Shown here in pieces: positions 26,675-34,656 of a stretch of DNA of 61,918 nucleotides (the stretch's first letter is position 1; each line of letters opens with the position of its first letter). The notes beneath the pieces were generated by a model that was not told the DNA's origin, did no database searches, and saw nothing but the letters and a program-made list of their open reading frames with translations. This stretch comes from Planctomycetota bacterium (lineage in GTDB: Bacteria > Planctomycetota > MHYJ01 > JACPRB01). A program made the position numbers and the translations under genes. The stretch covers positions 64,064-125,981 of the forward strand of contig JACQVR010000094.1 of the NCBI GenBank assembly GCA_016209705.1, read 5' to 3'.

Positions 26675-27616
26675 TCACCTCCCTAATGCCGGGCCGAGCA
26701 CGGTCAACCCGCCGGCTCGTAGATCCAGCTCCGCCGGAAGGAAACCCGCCGGCTCGCCGTCGATCTGTAGCGCCACCGGAACGCCGTCGGAGGACTCCAG
26801 GCGCACCCGGCGCGCGGAGTGAAACGTCACGTCCGCGGGACGCGCCTCGATCCCCGTGGCCCACGCCAGAACCGACGTGCCGAACAGGTGGATCGTGTCC
26901 AAACGGTGTCGCCGGCGCTGGATCATGGCCTCGAACGCGCCGTCGTCGAATTTCGCCCGGGGCGTGAAGACCAGCGGCCCGCCGTAGTTGCGAACGTTGG
27001 AGATCACCGCCCACGACGCGCCGTCGGCCACCACGACGCCGTCCACCTCCACGCGGATCGACGGGATGCGGAATTCCGTGAACGTGCGCAGGCCCCAGGC
27101 CGCGTAGTCGGCCATGGTGATCGGCCCGGAGCGCCGCCGGTGAAAGTCGTGCACGACCTGCGCGTCGAATCCGGCGCTGGCGAACAGGAGGAACCGGCGG
27201 CCGCTCCGGCCTTCCACCCCCAGGTCCCACGCCACCTCGCGACCTTCAGCGATCATTCGCGCCAGCGCCTCCGGATCCCGCGGGACGCCCAGCTCTTTGG
27301 CCAGCACGTTGGCGTTTCCCGAGGGCACCATCCCGATCGGAGGCGCCCCTCGGGGATCCAGACCGTTGGCCACTTCGTTCATCGTCCCGTCCCCGCCCAC
27401 CGCGACGATCGCGTCCGCTCCGAGGGCCTCCGCCGCCAGCCGGGTCGCATCGCCCGGCCCCCGCGTTTCCACGACGTCGACCTCGCAGCCGCGGGACGTG
27501 AGCCGCTGAATGACGTCGCGCGCCCGGCGGGCGGCCCGCCCTCGGCCCGACACGGGATTCAGGACGATTCGGATGCGGCGGCGCACGCGTACGTTATAAT
27601 CGTGGCGCGTGCTCAT
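26675..27616 (-). CDS. Diacylglycerol/lipid kinase family protein (YegS/DgkB type)
   Basis: About 313 residues. The N-terminal kinase domain shows RIVLNPVSGRGRAARRA, the nucleotide-binding VAVGGDGTMNEVANGL and GMVPSGNANVLAKELG. The C-terminal beta-rich domain contains FASAGFDAQVVHD, VISNVRNYGGPLVFTP and VALQIDGEPAG. The group phosphorylates diacylglycerol or related lipids with ATP. The true start is uncertain: ATG at 27616, or a GTG nearer VRRRIRIVLNP (about 27580). The first overlaps the 5' end of the divergent GNAT gene. Confidence 0.9.
   Translation of the reverse strand: MSTRHDYNVRVRRRIRIVLNPVSGRGRAARRARDVIQRLTSRGCEVDVVETRGPGDATRLAAEALGADAIVAVGGDGTMNEVANGLDPRGAPPIGMVPSGNANVLAKELGVPRDPEALARMIAEGREVAWDLGVEGRSGRRFLLFASAGFDAQVVHDFHRRRSGPITMADYAAWGLRTFTEFRIPSIRVEVDGVVVADGASWAVISNVRNYGGPLVFTPRAKFDDGAFEAMIQRRRHRLDTIHLFGTSVLAWATGIEARPADVTFHSARRVRLESSDGVPVALQIDGEPAGFLPAELDLRAGGLTVLGPALGR
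27595..27600 (+). promoter_or_regulatory. -10 element of the GNAT gene
   Basis: A consensus TATAAT sits only 8 nt before the GTG start at 27609, so transcription would start within a few bases of the start codon. No convincing -35 is at the right distance. Confidence 0.45.
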
Positions 27617-28424
27617 CCGCAAGCTGAAGACCCACTCCGAATTCCTGGCGGCGGAGCGCCTTCAGCGAACGGTATGGCGCTTCCCGTGGCGCGAAGTCAT
27701 TCCGTTGAACGAGCTCGTCGTGGCGCAACGGATCGGCGGCCACGTGATCGGCGCGTTCGAGGGGCGCCGCCTGATCGGCTTCAGCTTCGGCATTCCAGGC
27801 CTCGAAGCCAGGCGTCCCTATTTCTATTCGAGAATGACCGGCATCCTTCCCGCGTGCCAGAACTCCGGCGCCGGGCGCCGCCTCAAAGCCTTCCAACGGC
27901 AGCTCGTGCTGGAGCAAGGACTCGACCTCATTCGCTGGACGTTCGATCCGCTCCAAAGCCGCAATGCTTTCTTCAACATCGAGAAGCTCGGGGTCGTCAT
28001 CGACGAATACCTGCCGAACCTCTACGGCGAAAGCGAGAGCCGTTTCAATCGAGGGTTGCCCACGGACCGTTTCGTTTCGCGCTGGTGGATCCGATCCCGG
28101 CGCGTGGAGGACCGGCTTTCGGGACGATCCCCTTCGCCGACGATCGAAGAGGCCTTGTTCGGCCTTCCGGCGGCGCTCGACGTGGCGGCGGCCGGAACGT
28201 GGTTGCGTCCCCATCGGGTCCGATCCCCTCTACGCGACCCCCGCATCACGGTGGAAATTCCCGCGAACATCGATGCGCTCAAGGCGGACGATCTCCGGCT
28301 GGCGCTCGCGTGGCGAGGCGCGATACGCCGCGCCTTTCAATCCTATTTCTCGCGCGGATACGCCGTGACCGGTTTCGCGCGCGGAGAGGGTCGCAGCCTC
28401 TACCTTCTGGAGAAAACGCGGTGA
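27609..28424 (+). CDS. COG3375-type GNAT acyltransferase
   Basis: 271 residues, starting at GTG. The GNAT core is at GFSFGIPGLEARRPYFYS, MTGILPACQNSGAGRRLKAFQRQL (a diverged acyl-CoA loop) and IRWTFDPLQSRNAFFNIEKLG, typical of the COG3375 group. The C-terminal half is an extra domain. In Geobacillus a GNAT succinyltransferase works with N-succinylamino acid racemase to convert D- to L-amino acids; the racemase-type gene here overlaps this one by GTGA. So it probably N-acylates amino acids, an inference from the pairing. The acyl donor is unknown. Confidence 0.85.
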   Translation: MLIRKLKTHSEFLAAERLQRTVWRFPWREVIPLNELVVAQRIGGHVIGAFEGRRLIGFSFGIPGLEARRPYFYSRMTGILPACQNSGAGRRLKAFQRQLVLEQGLDLIRWTFDPLQSRNAFFNIEKLGVVIDEYLPNLYGESESRFNRGLPTDRFVSRWWIRSRRVEDRLSGRSPSPTIEEALFGLPAALDVAAAGTWLRPHRVRSPLRDPRITVEIPANIDALKADDLRLALAWRGAIRRAFQSYFSRGYAVTGFARGEGRSLYLLEKTR

Positions 28425-29521
28425 AGATCGATCGCATCGAACTGCTTCACCTGAAGCTGCGCCTTGTCCGTCCGTTCGAAACCAGTTTCGGCCGCGTGGA
28501 GGACAAGGATACGGTGATTGTTCGGGCCGAAAGCGGAGGCGTGGCGGGATACGGCGAGGCTCCGGCCGCCGCGGCGCCGAACTACAGTTATGAGACCGTG
28601 CAAACGGTCTGGCATGTCCTGCGCGACTTCCTGGCGCCGAAGCTGAGGGACGCCGACGTGCGGACCCCGCTGGAGCGTCTGTTCGCCTCCGTCCGGGGCC
28701 ACCCCATGGCCAAGGCGGGGCTCGAGATGGCCGTCCTGGATCTCGAAGCCCAGCGCGCGGGCCGGACTCTTTCCGAGTGGCTGGGCGGCACCCGGGACGA
28801 AATTCCAACGGGCATCAGTCTGGGAATCGAGGACCGAGTGGAATCCCTGCTCGAACGCGTCGAGGAGGCGGCGGCCCGCGGCTACCGGCGCGTGAAAGTG
28901 AAGATCAAGCCGGGCTGGGACGTGGACGTCGTTGAGGCGATCCGCCGGCGGTGGCCGGCCCTTCCTCTGATGGTGGACGCGAACGGGGCTTATCGGTTGG
29001 CGGATGCGGGCCCTGTGGAGCGGCTCGACGCCTTCCACCTCATGATGATCGAACAGCCGCTCGATTACCAGGATCTGCTGGATCACGCCGAACTTCAGAA
29101 GCGACTTCGAACGCCCCTCTGCCTGGACGAAAGCATTCGCTCTCCCGACGATGGGCGCCGGGCCCTCGCCGTCGGCGCCTGCCGGATCGTCAACATCAAG
29201 CAGGCCAGGGTGGGGGGCCCGTTTCAGGCGAAGGCGCTCCATGACGTTTGCGCCGCCCGCAACGCGCCGGTCTGGTGCGGAGGGTTGCTGGAGAGCGGCA
29301 TCGGCCGGGCGCACAACATCGCGCTCGCCTCCTTGCCGAATTTTTCCATGCCCGGCGACATTTCCGCCAGCGAACGCTATTTCGCGGAGGACGTGATCGA
29401 TCCTCCGGTGACCGTGTCCCCCGCCGGCTTCATTCAGGTGCCGACCCGTCCCGGTTTGGGATACACGGTCCTCGAAAGCCGGCTGGACAAATACTGCGTG
29501 CGCCGGGAATTCATCCTATGA
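28421..29521 (+). CDS. Enolase-superfamily o-succinylbenzoate synthase / N-succinylamino acid racemase
   Basis: 366 residues from a GTG. The N-terminal capping domain (MKIDRIELLHLKLRLVRPFE) precedes the barrel. The barrel has the catalytic KxK in RVKVKIKPG, metal ligands LMVDANGAY, MMIEQPL and CLDESI, and the second catalytic lysine in IVNIKQARVGG. This is the MenC/NSAR type 2 signature. No other menaquinone gene is in the window and the neighbour is the COG3375 acyltransferase, which favours the racemase role over menaquinone synthesis. It overlaps the gene before by 4 nt (GTGA) and the methyltransferase after by 4 nt (ATGA). Confidence 0.9.
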   Translation: MKIDRIELLHLKLRLVRPFETSFGRVEDKDTVIVRAESGGVAGYGEAPAAAAPNYSYETVQTVWHVLRDFLAPKLRDADVRTPLERLFASVRGHPMAKAGLEMAVLDLEAQRAGRTLSEWLGGTRDEIPTGISLGIEDRVESLLERVEEAAARGYRRVKVKIKPGWDVDVVEAIRRRWPALPLMVDANGAYRLADAGPVERLDAFHLMMIEQPLDYQDLLDHAELQKRLRTPLCLDESIRSPDDGRRALAVGACRIVNIKQARVGGPFQAKALHDVCAARNAPVWCGGLLESGIGRAHNIALASLPNFSMPGDISASERYFAEDVIDPPVTVSPAGFIQVPTRPGLGYTVLESRLDKYCVRREFIL

Positions 29522-30363
29522 AGGACGCCGCGACTCGCGCGCCGCGCAACCGTACTCTCTTTCTGGAGCCTGGAGACGACGTGCGGTTCGTTCCCGAACC
29601 GCTGCCCGAACATCCTCGGGAAGGAGCGTACGTCGGCGACGCGCTCGACTTGCTGACCAGGATCCCCGAAGGCGCGGTGCCGCTCCTGTTCGCGGACCCT
29701 CCGTACAACAAGGGCAAGGACTTCGGCAACAATCGGGATCGGCGCTCCGATTATGCCGAGTGGACCGCGCGCTGGCTCGATCTGGCGCGGCGGTCGCTCG
29801 CCCCCACCGGTTCCATCTACGTCTGCTCGAGCTGGGAACAATCCGGCCTCCTTCACCGGTTGCTCGAGGAACGGTTCGTCGTCCGCAACCGCATCACCTG
29901 GAAGCGGGACAAAGGTCGCGGGGCGCGGGCCAATTGGAAAAATCTGATGGAGGATATCTGGTTCGCGACCGTCGGGCCCCGATACGTCTTCAATGTGGAA
30001 GCCGTGATGGTGCGCAAGCCGGTGATTGCGCCCTATCGCCGTTCCGACGGGTCGCCGAAAGACTGGGCCGAAACGGCGGAAGGACGCTTCCGGAGGACGC
30101 ATCCATCCAATGTGTGGACCGACCTCTGCGTGCCTTTCTGGTCCATGCCGGAAAACACGCCGCATCCCGCCCAGAAGCCGGAGCGGCTGGTGGAGCGCAT
30201 CCTGGCGGCCAGTTCCAATCCCGGAGATCTGATCGTCGACCCGTTTCTGGGATCCGGAACGTCCGCGGTCGTCGCCCGAAAACTGGGCCGGCGGTTTCTG
30301 GGCGTGGAATTGAATCCCGAATATGTTCGATTGGCGCTGAAACGGATGGCGCGAATTTCTTGA
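29518..30363 (+). CDS. Beta-class DNA methyltransferase, YhdJ-like
   Basis: 281 residues from the ATG at 29518. The catalytic motif DPPYNKGKDF comes before the SAM-binding motif DPFLGSGTSAVVARKLG, the order of beta-class amino-methyltransferases. The DPPY form points to N6-adenine or N4-cytosine methylation. Other blocks (YVGDALDLLTRIPEGAV, ENTPHPAQKPERLVERI, ASSNPGDLIVDPF, FLGVELNPEY) follow E. coli YhdJ closely. No restriction endonuclease is adjacent, so it looks like an orphan methylase. It is embedded by overlap in an amino-acid metabolism operon. The longer frame starts inside the racemase gene and is not real. Confidence 0.9.
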   Translation: MKDAATRAPRNRTLFLEPGDDVRFVPEPLPEHPREGAYVGDALDLLTRIPEGAVPLLFADPPYNKGKDFGNNRDRRSDYAEWTARWLDLARRSLAPTGSIYVCSSWEQSGLLHRLLEERFVVRNRITWKRDKGRGARANWKNLMEDIWFATVGPRYVFNVEAVMVRKPVIAPYRRSDGSPKDWAETAEGRFRRTHPSNVWTDLCVPFWSMPENTPHPAQKPERLVERILAASSNPGDLIVDPFLGSGTSAVVARKLGRRFLGVELNPEYVRLALKRMARIS

Positions 30364-30379
30364 TCCTCGCCGGGAGCAT

Positions 30380-30478
30380 GGAGATAGTTCCACCTACTTT
30401 TTCGTGGTTCGCGCGGTGGACGCGGCGGGCAACAAGAGCACGAACACGAACGAAACGTCGGCGGCGACGAACAACTAA
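30380..30478 (+). pseudogene. C-terminal relic of a fibronectin type III protein
   Basis: Immediately after the methyltransferase stop, one frame reads SSTYFFVVRAVDAAGNKS, then TNTNETSAATNN and TAA at 30476-30478. The pattern YFFVVRAVDAAGN is the F and G strands of an FnIII domain. Only about 30 codons exist, with no start, so this is the tail of a lost secreted or surface protein. Its stop overlaps the nth end by 4 nt, in the opposite direction. Confidence 0.7.
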
Positions 30479-31047
30479 CCGACGCCGACCTTTCGGCACC
30501 ATCGGGAGGCGTGGCACTCGCCGCACCGCGGGCGGATCGGCCGGCATACGGCCTTTCCGTGCGCCACCAGCACCTCGTTGATCCGGAGCCAATACCGTCT
30601 CGGCAGAATCCGCTCCAGCCGGCGCTCCGTCTCCTCGGGCGTCTTGGTTCGCACCCATCCCAGCCGATTGCAGATGCGATGAACGTGCGTGTCCACGGGA
30701 ATCGCCGGTTTGCCGAACGCGTAGACGAGGACGCAATTGGCGACCTTGCGGCCGACTCCCGGCAGTTGGATGAGCTCGTCGAACGTGTCCGGCATGCGCC
30801 CCCATTCGACCACGCGTCGCGCCGAGCCGATGATATGGCGGGCCTTGGCGCGATGGAACCCGATGTCGTGCAGAATTCGGCGCACGTCGCGCGGACGGGC
30901 GCGGGCCAAACGGCCGGAGGTGGGATAACGCCGGAAGAGGATGCGGCAGACTCGATCGGTCCGCTCGTCTCTCGATCTCGCCGAAAGAATGGTTCCGATC
31001 AGCAGGCGAAAGGGATCGACGCGGCGCGCCTTCCAGCGGCCGAGCAT
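30475..31047 (-). CDS. nth: Endonuclease III
   Basis: 190 residues from MLGRWKARRVDPF. The helix-hairpin-helix LPGVGRKVANCVLVYAFG, the catalytic aspartate in PVDTHVHRICNRLGW and the [4Fe-4S] loop CRPIRPRCGECHASRWC (Cx6Cx2Cx5C) are intact. The lysine usually placed in the HhH loop is in GRKVAN. It removes oxidised pyrimidines and cuts AP sites. Nth proteins usually start some 20 residues earlier. A start further upstream, overlapping purC, is possible, but I saw no good one. Confidence 0.9.
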   Translation of the reverse strand: MLGRWKARRVDPFRLLIGTILSARSRDERTDRVCRILFRRYPTSGRLARARPRDVRRILHDIGFHRAKARHIIGSARRVVEWGRMPDTFDELIQLPGVGRKVANCVLVYAFGKPAIPVDTHVHRICNRLGWVRTKTPEETERRLERILPRRYWLRINEVLVAHGKAVCRPIRPRCGECHASRWCRKVGVG

Positions 31048-31075
31048 CGTGAGCGGCCGCCGGCCGGCCAGCGCC

Positions 31076-31987
31076 TCAAGCGCCTTGCCGAAGCGGCTTG
31101 CCGACCAGGAGGCGGTAGGCTTCAAGATACTTCTCGCTGGTTCTGCGGACCACGTCATCCGGCAGCGGCGGAGCGGGTGGCGTCTTGTCCCACGCCACGC
31201 TTTCAAGATAGTCGCGGACGAATTGTTTGTCGAAGCTGGGCGGAGAGGTGCCGAGGCGATACTCCGACTTCGGCCAGAATCGGGACGAATCCGGCGTCAG
31301 GACCTCGTCGATCAGGATGATCTTCCCGTCGACCTCCCCGAACTCGAATTTCGTGTCGGCGAGGAGGATCCCTCTTTTCTCGGCATACGAAGAGGCTCTC
31401 GAATAGAGATCCAGCGTCCGGCGCCGCAGCTCGTCGGCCGTCTTTTTTCCCACGATCTCGTAGGCCGTCTTGAGATCGATGTTCTGGTCGTGGCCCGTCG
31501 CGGCTTTGGTCGCCGGGGTGAAGATGGGACGGGGCAACTTCTGAGCCTGGACCATGCCTTGGGGAAGCTTGTGGCCGCAGACCGCGCCGGTCTCCTGATA
31601 ATCTTTCCAGCCGCTGCCGGCCAGATATCCGCGGGCGACGCATTCGATCGGGAACGGCTTGGCTTTTTTCACCAGCATCGAGCGGCCGCGCAGGAGATCC
31701 CGATGCCGCCGCACCGCGCCGGGCATTTTGGAGACGTCGCAGGTGATCATGTGATGCGGCGTCCCGAGGAACACGAACCAAAACTCCGAGAGTCGATTGA
31801 GCACACGACCTTTCTGCGGAATCCCCACGGGCAGCACGACGTCGAACGCGCTGATGCGGTCGGTCGTGACGATCAGAAGACGATCTCCCACGTCGTACAT
31901 CTCGCGGACTTTGCCGCTGGAGAGAGGCTGGAGCCCTTCGAGGCGAGGTTTGAGGAGCACTCCCTCCTGCACGGACGTCGGCGACAT
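31076..31987 (-). CDS. purC: Phosphoribosylaminoimidazole-succinocarboxamide synthase
   Basis: 303 residues, the larger SAICAR synthetase form. It shows SSGKVREMYDVGDRLLIVTTDRISAFDVV, PIECVARGYLAGSGWKDY, FTPATKA, FEFGEVDGKIILIDEVLTPDSSRFWP. It joins aspartate to CAIR in purine synthesis. GGGAGA lies before the ATG, and a TTGCGC/TATAGT promoter about 54-80 bp upstream. The 33-bp repeat abuts that promoter. The gene is alone; other pur genes are not in view. Confidence 0.96.
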   Translation of the reverse strand: MSPTSVQEGVLLKPRLEGLQPLSSGKVREMYDVGDRLLIVTTDRISAFDVVLPVGIPQKGRVLNRLSEFWFVFLGTPHHMITCDVSKMPGAVRRHRDLLRGRSMLVKKAKPFPIECVARGYLAGSGWKDYQETGAVCGHKLPQGMVQAQKLPRPIFTPATKAATGHDQNIDLKTAYEIVGKKTADELRRRTLDLYSRASSYAEKRGILLADTKFEFGEVDGKIILIDEVLTPDSSRFWPKSEYRLGTSPPSFDKQFVRDYLESVAWDKTPPAPPLPDDVVRRTSEKYLEAYRLLVGKPLRQGA

Positions 31988-32040
31988 GGCTGATTCTCCC
32001 GAGACCTGTCGACCCCTGAACCCGCCGCCTGGCCGTGCCT

Positions 32041-32069
32041 ACTATACGAACCGACCCCCGCGAGCGCAA
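32041..32069 (-). promoter_or_regulatory. Candidate purC promoter
   Basis: On the minus strand TTGCGC (32069-32064), 17 nt, TATAGT (32046-32041). The 33-bp repeat starts 3 bp upstream of the -35, where an activator or UP-like element would sit. Confidence 0.5.
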
Positions 32070-32072
32070 ATA

Positions 32073-32105
32073 TGTTACAAAAAGTTTTGAGAATTATTTG
32101 TAACA
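32073..32105. repeat. 33-bp dyad repeat, copy 2
   Basis: TGTTAC at 32073-32078 and GTAACA at 32100-32105 bound an AT-rich core with TTTTGAGAAT. Its right part also encodes the last codons and the TAA of ruvC on the minus strand. It is the most diverged of the three copies, but the ends and length are exact. Confidence 0.75.
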
Positions 32106-32558
32106 GCGGCCGGCGTGACACAGCGCCAGCGCGGCGGCGTCGGCGGCGTCCTCCGGCGGCGGAGCGGCAAGCCCCAGGAGGAGTTGGACCGCGCGTTGCA
32201 CGCCTCCCTTTCCTCCCGCTCCCACCCCCGTGACGGCGCGCTTGGCCTCACCGGCCGTGTACTCGAAGACTTTGGCGCCGACGCGGGCGGCGCTCGCCAT
32301 CGCCAGCGCCCGGCTCCCGGCCAACGTCAGGGCGCCCGCGGCGTTCCGTCCCACATAAACGCGTTCGACCGCCATGGCGGAAGGCGCGTGCCGGACCAGC
32401 AAGCGCTCGACGGCGTCCTGAATGTCGCGGAGCCGTGCGGGGAGATCCTTCGAGGGGGGGGCGATGACGCCCAAATCGAGCACGCGTCCGTCGCCATCCA
32501 GAACGCAATATCCGACCCGGCGCGTGCCAGGATCGATGCCCACGATTACGGGTTCCAC
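32094..32558 (-). CDS. ruvC: Crossover junction endodeoxyribonuclease RuvC
   Basis: 154 residues from the GTG at 32558 (VEPVIVGIDPGTRRVGY). Acidic catalytic residues are in VGIDPG, AVERVY and near the end DAADAAALALCHA. VGAGGKGGVQRAVQ fits the family's DNA-binding loop. It resolves Holliday junctions with RuvAB, which is not encoded here. The open frame runs 41 codons further but without homology. The last residues CYK and the stop lie in the 33-bp repeat. The protein is slightly short for RuvC. Confidence 0.92.
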   Translation of the reverse strand: MEPVIVGIDPGTRRVGYCVLDGDGRVLDLGVIAPPSKDLPARLRDIQDAVERLLVRHAPSAMAVERVYVGRNAAGALTLAGSRALAMASAARVGAKVFEYTAGEAKRAVTGVGAGGKGGVQRAVQLLLGLAAPPPEDAADAAALALCHAGRCYK

Positions 32559-32632
32559 ACGGCGCGACCTCCGGCCGTGGGATATATCGGCAAGACGGCG
32601 GCGGAACCGGATCTTTCTTTTCACAGGTTGAA

Positions 32633-32672
32633 CCCCGCCCGTCCTTCGGATGAATCCGATCAACGGGCGGGG
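32633..32672 (-). terminator. GC hairpin downstream of pckG (CCCGCCCGT family)
   Basis: CCCCGCCCGT (32633-32642) pairs with ACGGGCGGGG (32663-32672), and TCGGAT/ATCCGA form an inner stem. It starts 6 nt beyond the PEPCK stop. No T-run follows. Related hairpins lie at 34546, 43137, 45034 and 49331. Confidence 0.6.
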
Positions 32673-32677
32673 GAGCC

Positions 32678-34432
32678 TCACGCTTTGCGCAAGCGTTGCG
32701 AGAGCTCCTCGACCTCAGCCGCCAGCGCCGCCGGAAGACGAGATCCGAATTTGGCGAAATATTCCTTCACGTTCCGGACCTCGTCCTTCCACGGCTCCTG
32801 TTCGACGCTGAGCAACGGCCCTAACGCCGCCGGGGTCACGTCGAGTCCGTCCAGCTCCAAGCTTCCGGCGGCCGGCACGAAACCGATCGGAGTCTCCACG
32901 GCTTCGCCACGACCCTGGACGCGATCCCGGATCCAGCGCAGCACACGGAGGTTTTCTCCGTATCCCGGCCATAGGAATTTGCCGCTGGGATCGCGCCGGA
33001 ACCAGTTGACGTGAAAAAGCTTGGGGGGATGCCGGAGCCTACGGGCCATCGCGAGCCAGTGCGCCCAATAATCGGCCATGTTGTATCCGCAGAAGGGAAC
33101 CATGGCCATGGGGTCGCGGCGGACGACGCCGACGGCGCCGGTGGCGGCCGCGGTCGTTTCGCTGGCCATGGTCGCGCCGACGAAGACCCCGTGGGACCAG
33201 GTGAAGGCTTCGAACACCAGCGGCGTGAGCCGGGCGCGCCGGCCGCCGAAGATGATCGCGGAGATCGGAACGCCTCGCGGATTCTCCCATTCCCGCGAGA
33301 TGGAAGGGCATTGCCGTGCCGGAACCGTGAACCGGGAATTGGGATGCGCCGCTTTCTCCTTGCCGTCGGAAAGCCACCGTTTTCCTTGCCAGTCCATGGC
33401 GCGGCGCGGGAGCTCCCCGTCCGCGCCTTCCCACCAGGGTTCGTTGCGCTCCGTCACCGCCACATTGGTGAAGATGACGTTGCGCTTGAGCATCGACATC
33501 GCGTTCGGATTCGTTTTCGCGCTGGTTCCCGGAGCGACGCCGAAGAAGCCCGCTTCCGGATTGATGGCGTAAAGCCGGCCGTCGTCCCCGGGGTGCATCC
33601 ACGCGATGTCGTCGCCTACCGTCCAGATCTTCCACCTTTCCTGGCTCCGGGGAGGAACCAGCATCGCCAGATTCGTCTTGCCGCACGCCGAGGGAAACGC
33701 GGCGGCGATGTACATCACGTCGCCGGCGGGACTCTCCAATCCCAGAATCAGCATATGTTCCGCGAGCCAACCTTCCTGCCGGCCGGTCCAGCTCCCGATG
33801 CGAAGGGCATGGCATTTCTTGCCGAGGAGGGCGTTGCCCCCGTAGCCGGACCCCACGCTCCAGATTTCGCGCGTTTCCGGAAAATGGGCGATGAAACGCC
33901 GCTCCGGGCTGAGGTCCCCCAAAGAATGCAGGCCGCGGACAAAGTTTGCGCCGGTTCCCAGATGATCGAGGGCCGGGCGGCCCATTCGAGTCATGATGCG
34001 CATGTTGGCCACGACGTAGGGGCTGTCGGTAATCTCCACCCCGACGCGGCTATAAGGAGATCCGGTGGGGCCCATGAGGTAGGGAACGACATACATCACC
34101 CTCCCCTTCATGCAGCCTTGAAACAGCTTTCCGACTCGTTCGCGCGCCTCGGCCGGAGACATCCAGTTATTGGTGGGGCCGGCATCCTCTTTCTGGGAGG
34201 CGCAAATGAAGGTCAAGTGTTCGGTACGCGCCACGTCCGTGGGGTGGCTTCGATGAAGGTAGCAGTCCGGATACGTCCGTGGATTCAGGATATGAAGCGT
34301 GCCTTCCGCCAGCATGAGCTGGATGAGGCGGTCGTTCTCCTCATCGGAGCCGTCGCACCAGCGTACCTCGTCCGGGCACACGGTCCGCTCGACCTCTTCC
34401 ACCCAGCGGGAGAGTTTATCGTTGGTGCTCAC
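32678..34432 (-). CDS. pckG: Phosphoenolpyruvate carboxykinase (GTP)
   Basis: 584 residues. GTP-type PEPCK blocks: RTYPDCYLHRSHPTDVARTE, CMKGRVMYVVPYLMGP, the P-loop AAAFPSACGKTNLAMLVPP with the mobile Cys, the metal-binding WTVGDDIAWM, and FGGRRARLTPLVFEAFTW. It interconverts oxaloacetate and PEP, for gluconeogenesis. There is no signal peptide. The neighbours ruvC and nhaC are unrelated. A GC hairpin follows the stop. Confidence 0.97.
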   Translation of the reverse strand: MSTNDKLSRWVEEVERTVCPDEVRWCDGSDEENDRLIQLMLAEGTLHILNPRTYPDCYLHRSHPTDVARTEHLTFICASQKEDAGPTNNWMSPAEARERVGKLFQGCMKGRVMYVVPYLMGPTGSPYSRVGVEITDSPYVVANMRIMTRMGRPALDHLGTGANFVRGLHSLGDLSPERRFIAHFPETREIWSVGSGYGGNALLGKKCHALRIGSWTGRQEGWLAEHMLILGLESPAGDVMYIAAAFPSACGKTNLAMLVPPRSQERWKIWTVGDDIAWMHPGDDGRLYAINPEAGFFGVAPGTSAKTNPNAMSMLKRNVIFTNVAVTERNEPWWEGADGELPRRAMDWQGKRWLSDGKEKAAHPNSRFTVPARQCPSISREWENPRGVPISAIIFGGRRARLTPLVFEAFTWSHGVFVGATMASETTAAATGAVGVVRRDPMAMVPFCGYNMADYWAHWLAMARRLRHPPKLFHVNWFRRDPSGKFLWPGYGENLRVLRWIRDRVQGRGEAVETPIGFVPAAGSLELDGLDVTPAALGPLLSVEQEPWKDEVRNVKEYFAKFGSRLPAALAAEVEELSQRLRKA

Positions 34433-34545
34433 AGTGGGAAGTCATGGAAAATGGAAGGAATAGCGAAATCTAGCGGAAGAGCCCTCTTGGGTTCAAGCGG
34501 AAAATCCCTCTCATCCCTCTCGATGAAGAATCTCTAATGTACCGC

Positions 34546-34615
34546 GCCCCGCCGGCTCGCCCTCCGAAGCCCCCCGCTCGACCTTCATGCTGACATGCCG
34601 AAAAACGGGCGGGGC
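34546..34615. repeat. GC hairpin between pckG and nhaC (CCCGCCCGT family, weak)
   Basis: GCCCCGCC (34546-34553) and GGGCGGGGC (34607-34615) are complementary, around a 53-nt loop ending CCGAAAAAC. It lies in a divergent gap, so it is not an ordinary terminator. It could have come with neighbouring rearrangement. Confidence 0.4.
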
Positions 34616-34656
34616 GAGGAAGGGTTTTGCTTGAAAAGGTCCCGCCCCTTGATATC

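Noticed and set aside
26819..28420. Extension of the MenC/NSAR frame upstream to give about 900 residues
   Set aside because: Upstream residues are antisense to the lipid kinase and out of frame with the GNAT gene. The GTG at 28421 fits the family start.
30364..30474. Reading the FnIII stretch as the C-terminus of the DNA methyltransferase
   Set aside because: It is in another frame, after the methyltransferase's proper stop, and unlike any methyltransferase tail.
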